A stretch of 64,000 bases of DNA from Janthinobacterium sp. FW305-129 (GTDB taxonomy: Bacteria > Pseudomonadota > Gammaproteobacteria > Burkholderiales > Burkholderiaceae_D). The translations under genes were made by a program, and so were the position numbers. Positions 1 through 8,845 of the stretch are shown here, piece after piece. Where the stretch lies: contig NZ_JACYMM010000010.1 of assembly GCF_020858115.1 (NCBI RefSeq), forward strand, positions 1-64,000, given 5' to 3'. Numbering within the stretch: position 1 is the stretch's first letter; each line of letters begins with the position of its first letter. A model generated the notes under the pieces. It was not told where the DNA came from, did no database searches, and was given only the letters and a program-made list of their open reading frames with translations.

Positions 1-105
1 GTCAAGCTGATCAACCCGATCGCGATGGAAGAAGGTCTGCGCTTCGCTATCCGCGAAGGCGGCCGTACCGTCGGCGCTGGTGTTGTTGCAAAAATCATCG
101 CTTAA
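1..105 (+). CDS. tuf: Elongation factor Tu, C-terminal end (partial)
   Basis: The first 34 codons of the window read in frame to a TAA stop and match the end of EF-Tu, including [18 protein letters not shown] and the terminal [12 protein letters not shown]-Tu delivers aminoacyl-tRNA to the ribosome. The 5' part lies outside the window. Placement directly before rpsJ is the usual str/S10 junction in betaproteobacteria. Confidence 0.95.
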
Positions 106-120
106 TTATTAAGCGACTAT

Positions 121-157
121 AAAAGAAGAAGCGTCGTCGCCCGGCGCCCTTCTTTTT
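121..157 (+). terminator. Hairpin with T-run after tuf
   Basis: AAAAGAAG (121-128) can pair with CTTCTTTT (149-156) across a GC-rich loop, and T residues follow. It looks like a weak or partial terminator between tuf and rpsJ, so read-through into rpsJ is plausible. The A/U stem makes this a moderate call. Confidence 0.4.
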
Positions 158-284
158 ATTCAACTGCCGGGGTTGGCAAGCATTTTGGTGCTATCATGTC
201 GACCCTGACGGTTGTTGCGTCAGAAATTCCCGTATGACCTCATTGCCGTGCAAACCGCGCGGTTCGTTCTTTTAAGGAAATATC

Positions 285-602
285 ATGTCGGCACCAAACC
301 AAAAAATCCGTATCCGCCTGAAGGCTTTCGATTACAAATTGATCGACCAGTCCGCTCTGGAAATCGTTGAAACCGCGAAGCGCACCGGCGCTGTCGTCAA
401 AGGCCCAGTACCACTGCCTACCCGTATTCAGCGTTTCGACGTGCTGCGTTCCCCGCACGTCAACAAAACTTCGCGCGATCAGTTCGAGATCCGTACGCAC
501 CAACGCCTGATGGACATCGTTGACCCAACGGACAAAACCGTTGACGCGCTGATGAAGCTGGACCTGCCAGCTGGTGTTGATGTCGAAATCAAACTGCAAT
601 AA
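285..602 (+). CDS. rpsJ: 30S ribosomal protein S10
   Basis: This 105-residue protein is full length for S10, which sits in the 30S head and also serves as NusE in antitermination. It begins [17 protein letters not shown] and carries the family segment [22 protein letters not shown]. The ATG is preceded by a good AAGGAA Shine-Dalgarno site. The normal next gene, rplC, is absent here. Instead a strong hairpin terminator follows, so rpsJ appears to be transcribed with tuf and to end there. Confidence 0.98.
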   Translation: MSAPNQKIRIRLKAFDYKLIDQSALEIVETAKRTGAVVKGPVPLPTRIQRFDVLRSPHVNKTSRDQFEIRTHQRLMDIVDPTDKTVDALMKLDLPAGVDVEIKLQ

Positions 603-643
603 TCGTTTTTAAGAAGGCCGGCGGGGTATCCCGCTGCCTGATG

Positions 644-694
644 ATGGGGCCGGGCCCGCTCACGATCGTGAGTGCGCCCGGCCCCATTGCTTTT
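644..694 (+). terminator. Strong intrinsic terminator after rpsJ
   Basis: ATGGGGCCGGGC (644-655) is a perfect complement of GCCCGGCCCCAT (676-687). The loop contains a further palindrome, CTCACGATCGTGAG. A TGCTTTTG tail follows. This separates rpsJ from the inserted DUF817/cre genes and implies that rplC onward needs its own promoter. Confidence 0.7.
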
Positions 695-746
695 GTGCCG
701 TGCAAAATCGCTTTACAGTGCCGCGGCCGGCCGATAAAGTTGCTGC

Positions 747-1592
747 ATGCTTAACGCCATCGATACCCACCTGTTAAATGCCACTCCCCGTCATCGCTTG
801 CGCGGCTGGCCGCGTTTCCTGACCGAGTTCCTGTATTTCGGCATCAAGGAGGCGAGATCCTGCCTGTTCGTGGGGCTGTTTTTTGCTGCCGTCTTCCTGG
901 TGCCGCGCACAGGCCTGTTCGGCCTGCCGCGCTATGACGTGCTGCTGCTGGTGGCGCTGGCGATCCAGGCCGCGATGGTCTGGAGCGGGCTGGAAACGTG
1001 GGATGAGTTGAAAGCCATCTGCCTGTTTCATGCAGTCGGCTTCGCACTCGAGGTATTCAAGGTATCGGGGACGATACAGTCGTGGAGCTATCCCGACTTT
1101 GCCTACAGCAAGGTGCTTGGCGTGCCCCTGTTTTCCGGCTTCATGTACGCCGCCGTCGGCAGCTACATCATCCAGACCTGGCGCCTGCTCGACATGCGGA
1201 TCCGCCACCATCCGCCGTACTGGATGGCAGTGCTGATCGCGCTGCTGATCTACGCCAACTTCTTCACCCATCACTACATCGGCGACTATCGCTGGTACCT
1301 GGCCGCCTGCGCGCTGGGCTTGTATGCGCGCACCACCGTGGTGTTCCGCCCGCTCGACCGCGACCGCAGCATGCCCTTGCTGCTCGGTTTCGTGCTGGTC
1401 GGCTTCTTCATCTGGCTGGCCGAAAACATCAGCACCTTCTGGGGCGTGTGGCGCTATCCCAACCAGCTTGGCGCGTGGTCGGTCGTGCACGTCAGCAAAT
1501 GGAGCTCGTGGTCGCTGCTGGTGGTGATGACGTTCACCATCGTGGCCCACCTCAAGCACATCAAGGCCAGCATCCACGTCGCCCAGCCTTAG
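747..1592 (+). CDS. DUF817 family integral membrane protein
   Basis: The 281-residue product is almost entirely hydrophobic, with about seven or eight possible membrane helices. It resembles the DUF817 family of unknown function, with segments such as ETWDELKAICLFHAVGFALE, the SWSYPDFAYSKVLGVPLFSG stretch and the FIWLAENISTFWGVWRYP stretch. Conserved Trp, His and acidic residues lie near membrane borders, but no catalytic motif is recognised. It starts with ATG at 747 without a clear Shine-Dalgarno site. It lies between the rpsJ terminator and creB, where rplC would normally be. No function can be assigned. Confidence 0.75.
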   Translation: MLNAIDTHLLNATPRHRLRGWPRFLTEFLYFGIKEARSCLFVGLFFAAVFLVPRTGLFGLPRYDVLLLVALAIQAAMVWSGLETWDELKAICLFHAVGFALEVFKVSGTIQSWSYPDFAYSKVLGVPLFSGFMYAAVGSYIIQTWRLLDMRIRHHPPYWMAVLIALLIYANFFTHHYIGDYRWYLAACALGLYARTTVVFRPLDRDRSMPLLLGFVLVGFFIWLAENISTFWGVWRYPNQLGAWSVVHVSKWSSWSLLVVMTFTIVAHLKHIKASIHVAQP

Positions 1593-1729
1593 GCGCTCCT
1601 GTTGCGGGCTGGCCGCCACGGCTTCAAGGCGATTGCCGCACGCCGCCAGCGCGCGGACAGGCGCGCGATTGACGCCGCTTGCGTGCTTCAGTGATACTCC
1701 AGGCTTGTCCATTAATGTGTGCCGCCGCC

Positions 1730-2467
1730 ATGTCCAAGACTGTCCTGATCGTGGAAGATGAACAGGCGATTGCCGACAGCATCGCCTATGCCTTGCGCAC
1801 GGACGGCTTTACGCCGTGCCATGTGATGTTGGGCGAGCAAGCCCTGGCCGCGCTGCGCCCGCTCTCCGGCGAGGCCGCGCCCATGCCCGTTCTGGTGGTG
1901 CTCGACGTGGGCTTGCCCGACATGAGCGGGCTGGAAGTGTGCCGCCGGCTGCGCCAGTTTTCCGAGGTGCCGGTGATCTTCCTGACGGCCCGCAGCGATG
2001 AGATCGACCGCATCGTCGGCCTGGAAATCGGCGCCGACGATTACGTCACCAAACCGTTTTCGCCACGCGAACTGGTGGCCCGCATCCGCGTCATCCTGCG
2101 CCGCGCAGGCATCGCGCCAGCGCCCCGCGAGACGGGCATGACGATAGCCGCACCTGTTGCCGCGGCCGCGCCGGCACCGGCGCGCTTCGAGTTGCGCGCG
2201 CTCGAGGCGCGCGTGCTGTTCCACGGCCAGCCGCTGGAGCTGACCCGCTATGAATACCTGTTGCTGAAGACCCTGCTCGAACATCCGGGCCACGTGCTGT
2301 CGCGCGCGCAGCTGATGCAGCGCGTGTGGAGCGGGGCGCCCGACACGCTTGAGCGCACGGTCGATGCGCACGTCAAGTCGCTGCGCGCCAAGCTGCGCGC
2401 CGTCGATGCGCAGGTCGACCCCATCCACACCCACCGTGGCCTCGGCTACAGCCTGGCCGGCGCATGA
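1730..2467 (+). CDS. creB: CreB-like OmpR-family response regulator
   Basis: The 245-residue protein has an N-terminal receiver domain beginning SKTVLIVEDEQAIADS, with the phosphoacceptor at D59 (VVLDVGLPD) and the LTARSDEIDRIVGLEIGADD and KPFSPREL segments. A winged-helix DNA-binding domain follows, ending THRGLGYSLAG. These segments closely resemble E. coli CreB (recalled). An Ala/Pro-rich linker of about 25 residues sits between the domains. The ATG at 1730 is chosen because it starts directly at the receiver; longer in-frame starts exist at 1715 and 1679 (TTG). The stop overlaps the creC start by four bases (ATGA), implying translational coupling. Confidence 0.85.
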   Translation: MSKTVLIVEDEQAIADSIAYALRTDGFTPCHVMLGEQALAALRPLSGEAAPMPVLVVLDVGLPDMSGLEVCRRLRQFSEVPVIFLTARSDEIDRIVGLEIGADDYVTKPFSPRELVARIRVILRRAGIAPAPRETGMTIAAPVAAAAPAPARFELRALEARVLFHGQPLELTRYEYLLLKTLLEHPGHVLSRAQLMQRVWSGAPDTLERTVDAHVKSLRAKLRAVDAQVDPIHTHRGLGYSLAGA

Positions 2468-3885
2468 GGATCGGCCTGCGCATCCTGCTCGGCTACTTCC
2501 TGATCGTCGGCCTGGCGGCGTGGTTCCTGCTCAACGTGTTCATGGAGCAAGTCAAGCCGGGCGTGCGTTCGACTCTGGAAGATACCCTGGTCGACACCTC
2601 GCAGCTGCTGGCCAGCCTGGTGGCGCCTGATCTGAAGGCGGGCACGCTGGCGCAGTCGCCTGTGGCCGAACGCATGCAGGATTACGCGCGCCATGGCGTG
2701 GACGTCAACATCAATGGCGTGCGCAAGCGCACGCTCGACTACCGCATCACCATCACGGACCGGCACGGCATCGTGCTGTTCGATTCCAGCGGGCGCGACG
2801 TGGGGCGCGACTATTCGCGCTGGAATGACGTGTACCTCACCTTGCAGGGCAAGTATGGCGCGCGCAGCACGCGCAGCCGGCCGGACGACGAGATGTCGAC
2901 GGTGATGCATGTGGCCGCGCCGATTCGCGACGGCAATGAGGTGATCGGTGTGCTGACGGTGGCCAAGCCGAATGCCAGCGTGCAAGCGTTTGTCGAGCGC
3001 AGCCAGCGCAAGATCCTGCAGCGCGGCGCCGTGCTGTTGCTGCTGTCGCTGCTGATCGGCCTGGCGTTCGCCTGGTGGCTGCACCATGCGCTGGGCAAAC
3101 TGATGAACTATATCGGCGAGGTGGAAGCGGGGCGCAAGGTGGCGCTGCCTGCGCTGGGCGAGAACGAGATCGGTACCCTGGGGCGGGCGCTGGAAGCGAT
3201 GCGCACGCGCCTGGAAGGCAAGGAATACGTGGAGCAGCTGATGCATACCCTGGCGCATGAATTGAAAAGCCCGATCGCCGCCATCCAGGCCTCGGCCGAG
3301 CTGCTGCAGGAAGACATGCCGCCGGCAGAGCGCCGCCAGTTCCTCGCCAGTATCCTCGAGCAGAACGCGCGCCAGCGGCAGCTGATCGACAAGCTGCTGG
3401 CCCTCGTGCGCGTGGAGAAGCAGCAGCGCCTGGAACATCCCGAGTGCATCGCGCTGGTGCCCCTGCTGGCGCAAGTGGCGCAGGATGCGGCCGCCACGCT
3501 GGCGGCACGCGGCGTGCGCCTGCAGCTGCAGTGCGACGCGTTGAGCGTGGACGGCGATGCCTTGCTGCTGCGTCAGGCGCTGGGCAATCTGCTCGACAAC
3601 GCGGCCGGCTTTGCGCCGCCGGGCAGCGGCATCGACCTGACGGCGCGGCGCCTGGGTAGCCAGGTGGAAATTGCCGTGCGTGACCGCGGTGAGGGCATCC
3701 CCGCGTATGCGATTGAGCGCGTCTTCGAGCGCTTCTATTCCCTGCCGCGCCCGAGCGCCGGCAAGAGCACGGGCCTGGGCCTGCCCTTCGTGCGCGAGGT
3801 CGCTTCCCTGCATGGCGGCACGGTCGAGGTGCTCAACCATGCGGACGGTGGCGCCTGCGCGCGCCTGTGCCTGCCGTTGGTGTAG
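2464..3885 (+). CDS. creC: CreC-like sensor histidine kinase
   Basis: This 473-residue inner-membrane kinase has the E. coli CreC length. A first helix (about residues 8-28) is followed by a periplasmic sensor region to about 180, a second helix (about 185-205) and a HAMP-like linker. The phosphoacceptor is H265 in LAHELKSPIAAIQ, the N-box contains LGNLLDNAAGF, and the G-boxes are DRGEGIP and STGLGLPFVRE. It should phosphorylate CreB. It overlaps creB by four bases, and creD follows 86 bases downstream, reproducing the creBCD order. Confidence 0.85.
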   Translation: MRIGLRILLGYFLIVGLAAWFLLNVFMEQVKPGVRSTLEDTLVDTSQLLASLVAPDLKAGTLAQSPVAERMQDYARHGVDVNINGVRKRTLDYRITITDRHGIVLFDSSGRDVGRDYSRWNDVYLTLQGKYGARSTRSRPDDEMSTVMHVAAPIRDGNEVIGVLTVAKPNASVQAFVERSQRKILQRGAVLLLLSLLIGLAFAWWLHHALGKLMNYIGEVEAGRKVALPALGENEIGTLGRALEAMRTRLEGKEYVEQLMHTLAHELKSPIAAIQASAELLQEDMPPAERRQFLASILEQNARQRQLIDKLLALVRVEKQQRLEHPECIALVPLLAQVAQDAAATLAARGVRLQLQCDALSVDGDALLLRQALGNLLDNAAGFAPPGSGIDLTARRLGSQVEIAVRDRGEGIPAYAIERVFERFYSLPRPSAGKSTGLGLPFVREVASLHGGTVEVLNHADGGACARLCLPLV

Positions 3886-3971
3886 CACACTTTATTTGCC
3901 CGCTTCACACAGACTGCATCGTCAGCGCATACAGCTTTTTTACACTGGCGTCCTTACTTCAAGGATGCGCC

Positions 3972-5357
3972 ATGCAAAAAACTCTGTTAGTCAAAGCGTT
4001 GATCGTGTTCGGCCTGATGCTGCTGATCGGCCTGCCTTTGCTGATGATTCAGGAAACGATCAAGGAGCGGATGGAATTCCGCCAGGAAGCCGTCAACAGC
4101 ATCGCCGCCGATTCGGTGCGCGAACAAACCATCATCGGTCCCATTCTGGTGATTCCCTACACGGAGCAGTACGAAGAGCGCGTGGAGGTGGCCAAGGGCG
4201 ATGACAAGGAAGCGAAATCGGCGGTGCGCACGGAGTTGCTGCACCGCACGGTGCAGCGCCGTCTGCTTGTCTACCCGAACAATTTACTGCTCAACGGTAA
4301 CATCGAGACGGACCGCCGCTACCGCGGCATCCACCAGGTGCTGGTCTATAGCGGCCAGCACGCGTTCAAGGGCGACTTCACGGTGCCGGCCAGCAGCCAG
4401 TTGCCGCGCAAGTCGCCGGAATCGCGCGTGACCCTGGGGGCGCCGTTTGTGGCCCTGTCCATCGAGGACGTGCGCGGTATCCGTAATATTCCGAAAATCG
4501 ACTGGGGCGGCCAGAAGATCGAGTTCGAGCAGGGGACCGACCTGTTCGCCTTCCGCAGCGGCTTGCATGCGCCGCTGGGCGCCATGCCTCTGGCGGCGCC
4601 GCAGCAGGTGCGCTTCAGCTTTGACCTGGGCCTCGATGGCATCGAACGCCAGCATTTCGTGCCGGTGGCGAAAAACAGTCAGATCAGCATCAAGTCTAAC
4701 TGGCCCCATCCGCAGTTTGGCGGGCGCTTCCTGCCGTCGCCGAAATTCCGCCAGATCAACGCCGATGGCTTTCAGGTCGAGTGGAGCATCTCCTCGCTGG
4801 CCACCAATGCGCAAACGCAGCTGAGCACGATCGAGGGTGAATTCAAGGTGCCCGACAGCGCGCCGCTGGGCCAGATCGACCGCTTCAGCGTGGGCTTCAT
4901 CGAGCCGGTGAACGTGTACTCGCAATCGGATCGCGCTACCAAATATGGCTTGCTGTTCGTGGCGCTGACCTTTGCCGCCTTCTTCATCTTCGAAATTTTG
5001 AAGAGCCTGCCGATCCACCCGGTGCAGTATCTGCTGGTGGGGTTGTCGCTGGTGATCTTCTTCCTGCTGCTGGTGGGCTTGGCCGAGCACATCGCCTTCC
5101 TGGCCGCCTACCTGATCGCCAGCGCCGCCTGTATCGTGCTGACCAGCTTTTATCTGGTGCACGTGTTGCACAACGCCTGGCGCGGCATCGGCTTCGGCGT
5201 GGGGCTGACCATGCTGTATGGCGCCCTGTATGGCTTGCTGAGCTCGGAAAACAATGCGCTGGTGATGGGTAGCATCCTGCTGTTCGCCGTGCTGGCCGCG
5301 ATCATGGTGGCGACGCGCAAGGTGGACTGGTATCAGATTGGCAAGGGCACCCAATAG
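3972..5357 (+). CDS. creD: CreD-like inner membrane protein
   Basis: The 461-residue product starts MQKTLLVKALIVFGLMLLIG, a signal-anchor helix. It has a large extracytoplasmic domain (about residues 35-320) with the family-typical VREQTIIGPILVIPY and QHFVPV segments. The C-terminal third has about five or six membrane helices. CreD is the main output protein of the CreBC regulon in enterobacteria, and its biochemical role is poorly defined. The ATG at 3972 is preferred because AAGGATG sits just upstream; an earlier start at 3867 would overlap creC and lacks support. Only one imperfect half of the E. coli cre tag (TTCAC) was found upstream. Confidence 0.85.
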   Translation: MQKTLLVKALIVFGLMLLIGLPLLMIQETIKERMEFRQEAVNSIAADSVREQTIIGPILVIPYTEQYEERVEVAKGDDKEAKSAVRTELLHRTVQRRLLVYPNNLLLNGNIETDRRYRGIHQVLVYSGQHAFKGDFTVPASSQLPRKSPESRVTLGAPFVALSIEDVRGIRNIPKIDWGGQKIEFEQGTDLFAFRSGLHAPLGAMPLAAPQQVRFSFDLGLDGIERQHFVPVAKNSQISIKSNWPHPQFGGRFLPSPKFRQINADGFQVEWSISSLATNAQTQLSTIEGEFKVPDSAPLGQIDRFSVGFIEPVNVYSQSDRATKYGLLFVALTFAAFFIFEILKSLPIHPVQYLLVGLSLVIFFLLLVGLAEHIAFLAAYLIASAACIVLTSFYLVHVLHNAWRGIGFGVGLTMLYGALYGLLSSENNALVMGSILLFAVLAAIMVATRKVDWYQIGKGTQ

Positions 5358-5421
5358 TCCACTGGCGCAATCGCGTGGCGCATGAAAACATTGCCGATTT
5401 TGTAAATAAGTGGTTTTAAGT

Positions 5422-5451
5422 TGGTATTGTTTACGGTACTCTTTGGTATTG
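5422..5451 (+). promoter_or_regulatory. Three phased GGTA repeats, candidate regulator site
   Basis: TGGTATT (5422-5428), CGGTACT (5434-5440) and TGGTATT (5444-5450) are three near-identical half-sites with starts 12 and 10 bases apart, so they lie on one face of the helix. The outer copies are part of an exact 9-base direct repeat, TTGGTATTG, with a 22-base period. OmpR-family regulators often bind such direct repeats. The array lies between creD and the small secreted protein gene. Binding by CreB is only an inference. Confidence 0.35.
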
Positions 5452-5578
5452 ATTGCCGAGAAGCACGAAACTACGTGCGGCGGCGCAGCGGCGTAGTAGG
5501 GCGGCGACAGGCAGGATGGCTTGCCGCCGCTTGGCAAGACCTTCCATCCCCACTGATAAAAAACCTGGAGACAGTACC

Positions 5579-5791
5579 ATGATCAAGAAACTGGCTTTTT
5601 TCCTCTTCGCCTGCAGCCTGAGCGGCAGTTATGCCTATGCCACGAGTGCTGAATTGCAGCAATGCTATTACGGTTGCTGGCAAAAGGTTGTCAGCTGCAC
5701 CGGTGGCGGCGGCCTGGGCGGAAGCAGTCCGATCTGCCAGATGATTCTCGATACCTGCACCGCCAGCTGCGATCGCACGTACGGCGGCTAA
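5579..5791 (+). CDS. Small Cys-rich secreted protein, unrecognised
   Basis: The 70-residue product has a clear signal peptide (MIKKLAFFLFACSLSGSYAYA, likely cleaved near residue 21-22). The mature peptide is short with six cysteines, spaced as CYYGC, a lone Cys before a Gly-rich turn, then PIC, DTC and ASC. An even number of Cys in an exported protein suggests three disulfides. Start choice follows the GGAGA site eight bases before ATG 5579 and the signal peptide. No family is recognised. It sits downstream of creD, after the phased repeats, and before the rplC promoter. Confidence 0.65.
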   Translation: MIKKLAFFLFACSLSGSYAYATSAELQQCYYGCWQKVVSCTGGGGLGGSSPICQMILDTCTASCDRTYGG

Positions 5792-6137
5792 GGCGGCAAG
5801 TCCGGCAGTGCCTGTCCGGCGTGCCGACGCGGCGCTGTTTGGCGGCCGGAAGCATGCGGCGCGAGCAGGGCGGCAAGCCCCTCTCGCGCCGTTTCTCTTC
5901 ATGGCGCCGTCCCGCATGGATGGCCTTCGCGCACTGCTTTCCCTCTCAATTTCCCTGCCCTGACAACTCCCGCAGGGGCGTCGCGCAACACTTTGACATA
6001 CCTCGTGTTAACTTGTTGCGTCAAGGGTTTTTGTGCTATATACTAGCCGGCTTCGGTATGGATTCGTCTTTTTTGAGTCCTACGTTACTTTGTAGTTAAA
6101 CAAGCCCCGCCCAATCGCAGGTGGGAATGGAGAAAAA
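5792..6137 (+). other. 346-base gap before rplC, with promoter and leader
   Basis: No credible gene was seen here. A long overlapping reading frame lacks an initiation site and coding character. The right end holds the promoter at 6016-6044 and a leader of about 90 bases that ends in the GGAG site of rplC. The left part is GC-rich without a clear T-tailed terminator. A TTGACA at 5993-5998 has no well-spaced -10 partner. Confidence 0.55.
6016..6044 (+). promoter_or_regulatory. Sigma-70 promoter for the rplC cluster
   Basis: TTGCGT (6016-6021) and TATACT (6039-6044) are separated by exactly 17 bases. Transcription would start near 6051, giving a leader of about 87 bases to the rplC ATG. A dedicated promoter is needed because rpsJ ends in a strong terminator 5 kb upstream. 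This is a sequence-only prediction. Confidence 0.6.
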
Positions 6138-6794
6138 ATGAGCCTAGGCCTTCTCGGTCGCAAGGTTGGTATGATGCGCATTTTCACGGATGAAGGGGAT
6201 TCGATTCCTGTCACCGTGTTGGACGTATCGAACAACCGTGTTGCGCAAATCAAAACCCCTGAAACAGATGGCTACTCCGCTGTTCAGGTCGCATTCGGTC
6301 AACGTCGCGCTTCCCGCGTGACCAAAGCTGTTGCTGGTCATCACGCTAAAGCTGGTGTTGAAGCCGGTACTCTGTTGAAAGAGTTCCGTGTCGACGCTGC
6401 CAAAGCCGCTGAACTGAAAGCTGGCGATGTTGTCGCTGCTTCCCTGTTCGAAGTCGGTCAAAAGATCGACGTGCAAGGCGTTACCATCGGTAAAGGCTAT
6501 GCAGGCGTTATCAAACGTTACCACTTCGCTTCTGGCCGTGCAACGCACGGTAACTCGCGTTCGCATAACGTTCCAGGTTCCATCGGTATGGCACAAGATC
6601 CAGGTCGCGTTTTCCCTGGTAAGCGCATGACCGGTCATCTGGGTGACGTTAACCGTACGATCCAGAACCTCGTGATCGCCCGTATCGATGCCGACCGTCA
6701 GCTGTTGCTGGTCAAAGGCGCGATTCCAGGTGCGAAAAATGGCCAGGTAGTTGTCTCGCCAGCCATCAAAACCAAAGCCAAGAAGGGAGCTTAA
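6138..6794 (+). CDS. rplC: 50S ribosomal protein L3
   Basis: The 218-residue protein is full length for L3, which binds 23S rRNA near the peptidyl transferase centre and starts 50S assembly. It begins [20 protein letters not shown]. It contains the [20 protein letters not shown] loop, whose Gln is the methylation site in E. coli. A GGAG site precedes the ATG. It is the first gene of the transcription unit driven by the 6016 promoter, rather than following rpsJ directly. Confidence 0.98.
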   Translation: MSLGLLGRKVGMMRIFTDEGDSIPVTVLDVSNNRVAQIKTPETDGYSAVQVAFGQRRASRVTKAVAGHHAKAGVEAGTLLKEFRVDAAKAAELKAGDVVAASLFEVGQKIDVQGVTIGKGYAGVIKRYHFASGRATHGNSRSHNVPGSIGMAQDPGRVFPGKRMTGHLGDVNRTIQNLVIARIDADRQLLLVKGAIPGAKNGQVVVSPAIKTKAKKGA

Positions 6795-6797
6795 ACG

Positions 6798-7418
6798 ATG
6801 GAACTCAAGCTTCTGAATGCGCAAGGTCAAGCCGCCTCGAACGTTGCTGCAGCCGATACGATTTTCGGCCGTGACTACAATGAAGCGCTGATCCACCAAG
6901 TCGTCATCGCTTATCAAGCGAATGCACGTAGTGGTAACCGCAAGCAAAAAGACCGTGAAGAAGTTCACCACACGACGAAAAAGCCATGGCGCCAAAAAGG
7001 TACCGGCCGCGCTCGTGCTGGTATGTCGTCGTCGCCACTGTGGCGCGGCGGTGGTCGGATTTTCCCGAACTCGCCTGACGAAAACTTCACCCACAAAGTG
7101 AACAAAAAGATGTATCGCGCAGGTATCTGCTCGATCCTGTCGCAGCTGGCTCGCGAAGAGCGCCTGATCGTCATCGACGATCTGACGATCGACGCGCCAA
7201 AAACCAAGCTGCTGTCGCAAAAATTGAACGGCCTGGGCTTTGATTCGGTTCTGATCATCACCGACGTTCTGAACGAAAACCTGGAACTGGCATCGCGCAA
7301 CCTGCCTAACGTACTCGTCGTTGAGCCACGTCACGCAGACCCGATGTCCCTGGTGTTCTACAAGAAGATCCTGGTCACCAAAGCTGCATTGGCCAAGATT
7401 GAGGAGATGCTGGCATGA
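6798..7418 (+). CDS. rplD: 50S ribosomal protein L4
   Basis: This 206-residue L4 starts [11 protein letters not shown] and contains the loop [20 protein letters not shown], which reaches into the peptide exit tunnel. In E. coli L4 also represses the S10 operon through the rpsJ leader. Here rpsJ is not in the same unit, so such control would have to act elsewhere or be absent. It follows rplC by three bases and overlaps rplW by four (ATGA). Confidence 0.98.
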   Translation: MELKLLNAQGQAASNVAAADTIFGRDYNEALIHQVVIAYQANARSGNRKQKDREEVHHTTKKPWRQKGTGRARAGMSSSPLWRGGGRIFPNSPDENFTHKVNKKMYRAGICSILSQLAREERLIVIDDLTIDAPKTKLLSQKLNGLGFDSVLIITDVLNENLELASRNLPNVLVVEPRHADPMSLVFYKKILVTKAALAKIEEMLA

Positions 7419-7732
7419 GCGCGATTTTGAAACATAGCGAAGAACGCTTGATGAAGGTGCTGTTGGCGCCCGTGATTTCCGAAAAGGCCACCATGGTCGC
7501 GGAAAAGAACGAGCAAATTGTATTCCGCGTATTGCCGGATGCAACCAAGCCTGAAATCAAGGCAGCGGTCGAACTGCTGTTCAAGGTTGAAGTTCTGTCC
7601 GTGCAAACTGCAAACCGCGAAGGTAAGCAAAAACGCACCGGCAAGTTCAACGGTCGTCGTAACCATACCAAGCGTGCTTTCGTGTGCCTGAAGCCTGGCC
7701 AGGAAATCAACTTCTCCGAGGAGGCTGCATAA
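7415..7732 (+). CDS. rplW: 50S ribosomal protein L23
   Basis: The 105-residue L23 contains the family segments [12 protein letters not shown] and [16 protein letters not shown]. It sits at the tunnel exit and docks SRP and trigger factor. It overlaps rplD by four bases at the start and rplB by one base at the stop (TAATG), implying tight coupling. Confidence 0.97.
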   Translation: MSAILKHSEERLMKVLLAPVISEKATMVAEKNEQIVFRVLPDATKPEIKAAVELLFKVEVLSVQTANREGKQKRTGKFNGRRNHTKRAFVCLKPGQEINFSEEAA

Positions 7733-8559
7733 TGGCACTCGTTAAGATGAAACCAACCTCGCCAGGCCGTCGCGGCATGGTGAAGGTGGTGAATGCCGAC
7801 CTGTACAAAGGTCGTCCGTTCGCTGCCCTGGTTGAAAAGAAATCCAAGACCGCTGGTCGTAACAACAACGGTCACATCACCACCCGTCATATCGGTGGTG
7901 GTCACAAGCAACACTACCGCTTGATCGACTTCAAGCGCACCAAAGATGGTATTCCAGCGAAAGTGGAACGTATCGAATACGATCCAAACCGCACCGCGAA
8001 TATCGCTCTGTTGTGCTACGCCGACGGCGAACGTCACTACATCATCGCAACCAAAGGCATGGCCGTTGGCGACAGCGTGATGAACGGTTCGGAAGCACCG
8101 ATCAAATCGGGTAACTGCTTGCCAATCCGTAACATCCCAGTCGGTACCGTGATGCATTGCGTTGAAATGCTGCCAGGTAAAGGTGCCCAAATGGCACGTA
8201 CCGCCGGCGCTGGCGTTGTGCTGATGGCTCGTGAAGGTACCTACGCTCAAGTGCGTCTGCGCTCGGGTGAAGTACGTCGCGTGCACATCGAGTGCCGTGC
8301 TACGGTTGGTGAAGTCGGCAATGCCGAGCACAGCCTGCGTAAAATCGGTAAGGCTGGCGCGATGCGCTGGCGCGGTGTTCGTCCTACCGTTCGCGGTGTG
8401 GTCATGAACCCGGTCGATCACCCGCACGGTGGTGGTGAAGGTAAAACAGCAGCTGGTCGTCATCCAGTTTCGCCTTGGGGCCAACAGACTAAGGGTAAGA
8501 AGACACGCAGCAACAAGCGTACTACTTCCATGATCGTCTCGCGCCGCGGCAAGAAATAA
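7732..8559 (+). CDS. rplB: 50S ribosomal protein L2
   Basis: This 275-residue L2 starts [20 protein letters not shown] and carries the conserved [10 protein letters not shown] loop with the His implicated in peptidyl transfer and subunit association. The C-terminus is the usual basic tail. The ATG at 7732 is chosen because it overlaps the rplW stop and gives the family N-terminus; an in-frame upstream extension is not credible. Confidence 0.98.
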   Translation: MALVKMKPTSPGRRGMVKVVNADLYKGRPFAALVEKKSKTAGRNNNGHITTRHIGGGHKQHYRLIDFKRTKDGIPAKVERIEYDPNRTANIALLCYADGERHYIIATKGMAVGDSVMNGSEAPIKSGNCLPIRNIPVGTVMHCVEMLPGKGAQMARTAGAGVVLMAREGTYAQVRLRSGEVRRVHIECRATVGEVGNAEHSLRKIGKAGAMRWRGVRPTVRGVVMNPVDHPHGGGEGKTAAGRHPVSPWGQQTKGKKTRSNKRTTSMIVSRRGKK

Positions 8560-8569
8560 GGGGTAGCAC

Positions 8570-8845
8570 ATGACACGTTCATTGAAAAAAGGGCCGTTCT
8601 GTGACGCCCACCTGGTGAAAAAAGTTGAAGCCGCGCAAGCAGCCAAAGACAAAAAGCCAATCAAAACCTGGTCGCGTCGTTCGACAATCATGCCTGACTT
8701 TATCGGCCTGACGATCGCGGTGCATAACGGCAAGCTGCACGTGCCGGTTTATGTTTCCGAAAACATGGTTGGTCACAAGCTCGGCGAATTCGCACTGACC
8801 CGTACGTTCAAGGGCCATGCAGCTGACAAAAAGGCTAAGAAATAA
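8570..8845 (+). CDS. rpsS: 30S ribosomal protein S19
   Basis: The 91-residue S19 begins [15 protein letters not shown] and has the [20 protein letters not shown] core. It forms the 30S head complex with S13. Its stop overlaps the rplV start by one base. Confidence 0.98.
   Translation: MTRSLKKGPFCDAHLVKKVEAAQAAKDKKPIKTWSRRSTIMPDFIGLTIAVHNGKLHVPVYVSENMVGHKLGEFALTRTFKGHAADKKAKK

Noticed and set aside
3906-3921. Possible E. coli-type cre tag upstream of creD
   Set aside because: Only one TTCAC half-site is present. The second half six bases on reads TGCAT, so it does not fit the TTCAC-N6-TTCAC motif.
5993-5998. Perfect TTGACA as the rplC -35 box
   Set aside because: No -10-like hexamer lies 16-18 bases downstream. 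The TTGCGT/TATACT pair 23 bases further on has ideal spacing.
5662-6099. 145-residue open frame overlapping the Cys-rich gene and the rplC promoter
   Set aside because: It overlaps the better supported secreted protein in another frame, has no Shine-Dalgarno site and runs through the promoter region.
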